DNA of 5,452 bases, from positions 17,779-23,230 of the forward strand of contig MKSH01000076.1 of NCBI GenBank assembly GCA_001898095.1. The letters run 5' to 3'. Positions within the stretch are counted from its first letter, which is position 1. The number at the start of each line of letters is the position of its first letter. Both the position numbers and the translations under genes were made by a program. Under the pieces are notes generated by a model, which did no database searches, had not been told where the DNA came from, and worked only from the letters and a program-made list of their open reading frames with translations. Source of the stretch: Solirubrobacterales bacterium 70-9 (lineage in GTDB: Bacteria > Actinomycetota > Thermoleophilia > Solirubrobacterales > 70-9). Below are positions 4,206 through 5,452 of the stretch, piece after piece.

Positions 4206-5452
4206 GCCGCTACCAGCGCCTCCGAGACGGGAGCGAGGGCCGACTTGAAGCGACTTTCGTCGGCGCCGACGCAGGCCGCCGAGAGGCGGTCCTCGGCGTA
4301 GAGCTCGGCCGCCAGCTCGGTCAGCTGGTCGACCTCGACCGCGTCGACCTTGTCCAGCATCTCGTCCAGCTCTTCGATCGGCAGCCCGAACAGGGTGGCG
4401 CGGGAGATCCGGGTCATCCGCGCGGCGGTCGACTCGGAGGAGAGGACGAGCCTCCCCTTGACGCTCTCCTTGGCCCGGTGAAGCTCCTCGGCCGAGACCG
4501 GCTCGGAGCGCAGCCGCCCAAGCTCGGTGCCGATGATCTGGCAGGCCTCCTCGACGTTGTCCTCGCGGGTGCCGACGTAGGTGGCGACCAGGCCCTGATC
4601 GGTGAACTGCTCGTTGTAGGAACCGACCGAGTAGGCCAGCCCGCGCTTCTCGCGCACCTCGCGGAAGAGCCGCGAGGAGGTCGAGCCGCCGAAGATGGAG
4701 TCCAGCACGGCGAGCTGGAAGCGCCGCTCGTCATGGCGATCGATGCCCGGCGCGCCGAAGCAGATGTGGTACTGCTCGGTCTCCTTGGCGAGGAAGCAGA
4801 GCTGCGGCTTCTCGGTCAGCGCCGTTGCCGGGGCCACGCCGTCGCCTTCGGCCGGCGGGCGGACCAGCTTCTCGGCCAGGGCGACGATCGACTCGTGGTC
4901 GAGGTGGCCGGCCGCGCCGACGACGATTTCCGACCCGATGTAGCGGGCGTGATGGTAGCTCTCGATGGCCGGGATCGGGATGTTGGCGATCACGTCGGCC
5001 TCGCCGAGCACGCGGCGGCCGAGCGGATGGGAGCCGAAGACGGCCTCCGCCAGCACGTCGTGGACCCGGTCCTGGGGCTCGTCATCGTACATCGCGATCT
5101 CCTCGATCACGACTTGGCGCTCGGAGTCGATTTCGGGGTAGGTCGGTGCGAGCATCATCTCGGCGAGCAGGTCGAAGACCTCCTCGGTGTGCTCGTCGAG
5201 GAAGCGGGCGTGGAGGTGGGTGGTCTCCTTGCCGGTCGCCGCGTTGACCGACGCCCCGAGCCCGTCGAACTGCTCGGAGATCTCGATCGCCGAGTAGCGC
5301 TCGGTCCCCTTGAACAGCAGGTGCTCGAGGAAGTGCGAGACCCCGGCCTGCGCCGGGGTCTCGTTACGCGATCCGGTGCGCACCCACAGCCCGAGCGCGA
5401 CCGAGCGCACCGAGGGAACCTCCTCGGTGACTACCCGGACGCCCGAGTCAAG
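4202..5452 (-). CDS. M16 family zinc metallopeptidase (pitrilysin/MPP-like), 5' end outside window
   Basis: The frame is open to the window edge and the true start lies beyond it. The GTG at 5410-5408 is an internal valine: the 14 codons upstream read LDSGVRVVTEEVPS, the usual first strand of M16 peptidases. The 416 visible residues are nearly a complete single-chain M16B protein. The inverted zinc motif HFLEH is at residues 40-44 counted from the edge (H40, E43, H44), with the third ligand probably E118 in ERQVVIEEI. The second, inactive-type domain shows GGSTSSRLFREVREKRGLAYS, the family's C-terminal hallmark. With all ligands present it should be an active processing peptidase, cytosolic as far as visible. 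Its substrate is unknown. The mycobacterial homologue (pepR) lies near dapB downstream of polynucleotide phosphorylase, so pnp may lie just beyond the right edge (inference). Its TGA overlaps the dapB ATG. Confidence 0.94.
   Translation of the reverse strand, partial: LDSGVRVVTEEVPSVRSVALGLWVRTGSRNETPAQAGVSHFLEHLLFKGTERYSAIEISEQFDGLGASVNAATGKETTHLHARFLDEHTEEVFDLLAEMMLAPTYPEIDSERQVVIEEIAMYDDEPQDRVHDVLAEAVFGSHPLGRRVLGEADVIANIPIPAIESYHHARYIGSEIVVGAAGHLDHESIVALAEKLVRPPAEGDGVAPATALTEKPQLCFLAKETEQYHICFGAPGIDRHDERRFQLAVLDSIFGGSTSSRLFREVREKRGLAYSVGSYNEQFTDQGLVATYVGTREDNVEEACQIIGTELGRLRSEPVSAEELHRAKESVKGRLVLSSESTAARMTRISRATLFGLPIEELDEMLDKVDAVEVDQLTELAAELYAEDRLSAACVGADESRFKSALAPVSEALVAA

Noticed and set aside
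4216..4227. Twelve-base match to the A-type stem (CGCCTCCGAGAC) at the 3' end of the M16 gene
   Set aside because: It encodes ordinary residues of the peptidase C-terminus, has no partner arm or loop nearby, and is probably coincidence.
5408..5410. GTG as the start codon of the M16 peptidase
   Set aside because: The frame remains open upstream to the window edge and those codons encode the conserved first strand of the family (GVRVVTEEVPS), so the real start is outside.

Overview
The window is GC-rich DNA from a high-GC Gram-positive bacterium, most likely an actinomycetote. A deep lineage such as Thermoleophilia would fit, but that placement is inference. The evidence is the base composition, frequent GTG starts, and a minus-strand gene order (M16 peptidase, dapB, dapA, RNase J) that matches a conserved actinobacterial neighbourhood.

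Layout: (1) Bases 1-162, plus strand: the last 53 codons of a sensor histidine kinase, followed by a textbook intrinsic terminator at 209-254. (2) Bases 255-949: about 700 bp without a credible gene, between two converging transcription units and full of palindromes. (3) Bases 950-5452, minus strand: a compact operon read right to left. It holds an M16 zinc peptidase (5' end outside the window), dapB overlapping it by ATGA, dapA 4 nt further on, and rnj 36 nt after dapA.

The operon pairs two steps of lysine/diaminopimelate synthesis (DapA makes the ring compound, DapB reduces it) with RNase J, a processing and degrading ribonuclease, and a processing-type peptidase. In many actinobacteria thyX lies between dapB and dapA; it is absent here. 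DapB is short because it lacks a surface loop of about 20 residues.

The most notable part is the convergent intergenic region. It holds two hairpin families. Family A is a 60-nt palindrome present twice in opposite orientations, with an identical 12-nt loop and stems that differ mostly by compensatory base-pair changes. Family B is a 43-53-nt palindrome present twice, also in opposite orientations, with a 7-nt loop and again several compensatory changes. They are nested as A, B, centre, B-inverted, A-inverted, and stretches between them also match in inverted order. The whole of 319-845 therefore looks like one imperfect 527-bp inverted repeat. It could be a BIME/REP-like cluster, a non-autonomous mobile element, or an RNA structure at the 3' end of the rnj operon. 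All palindromes were found by eye; folding and genome-wide searches were not possible here.
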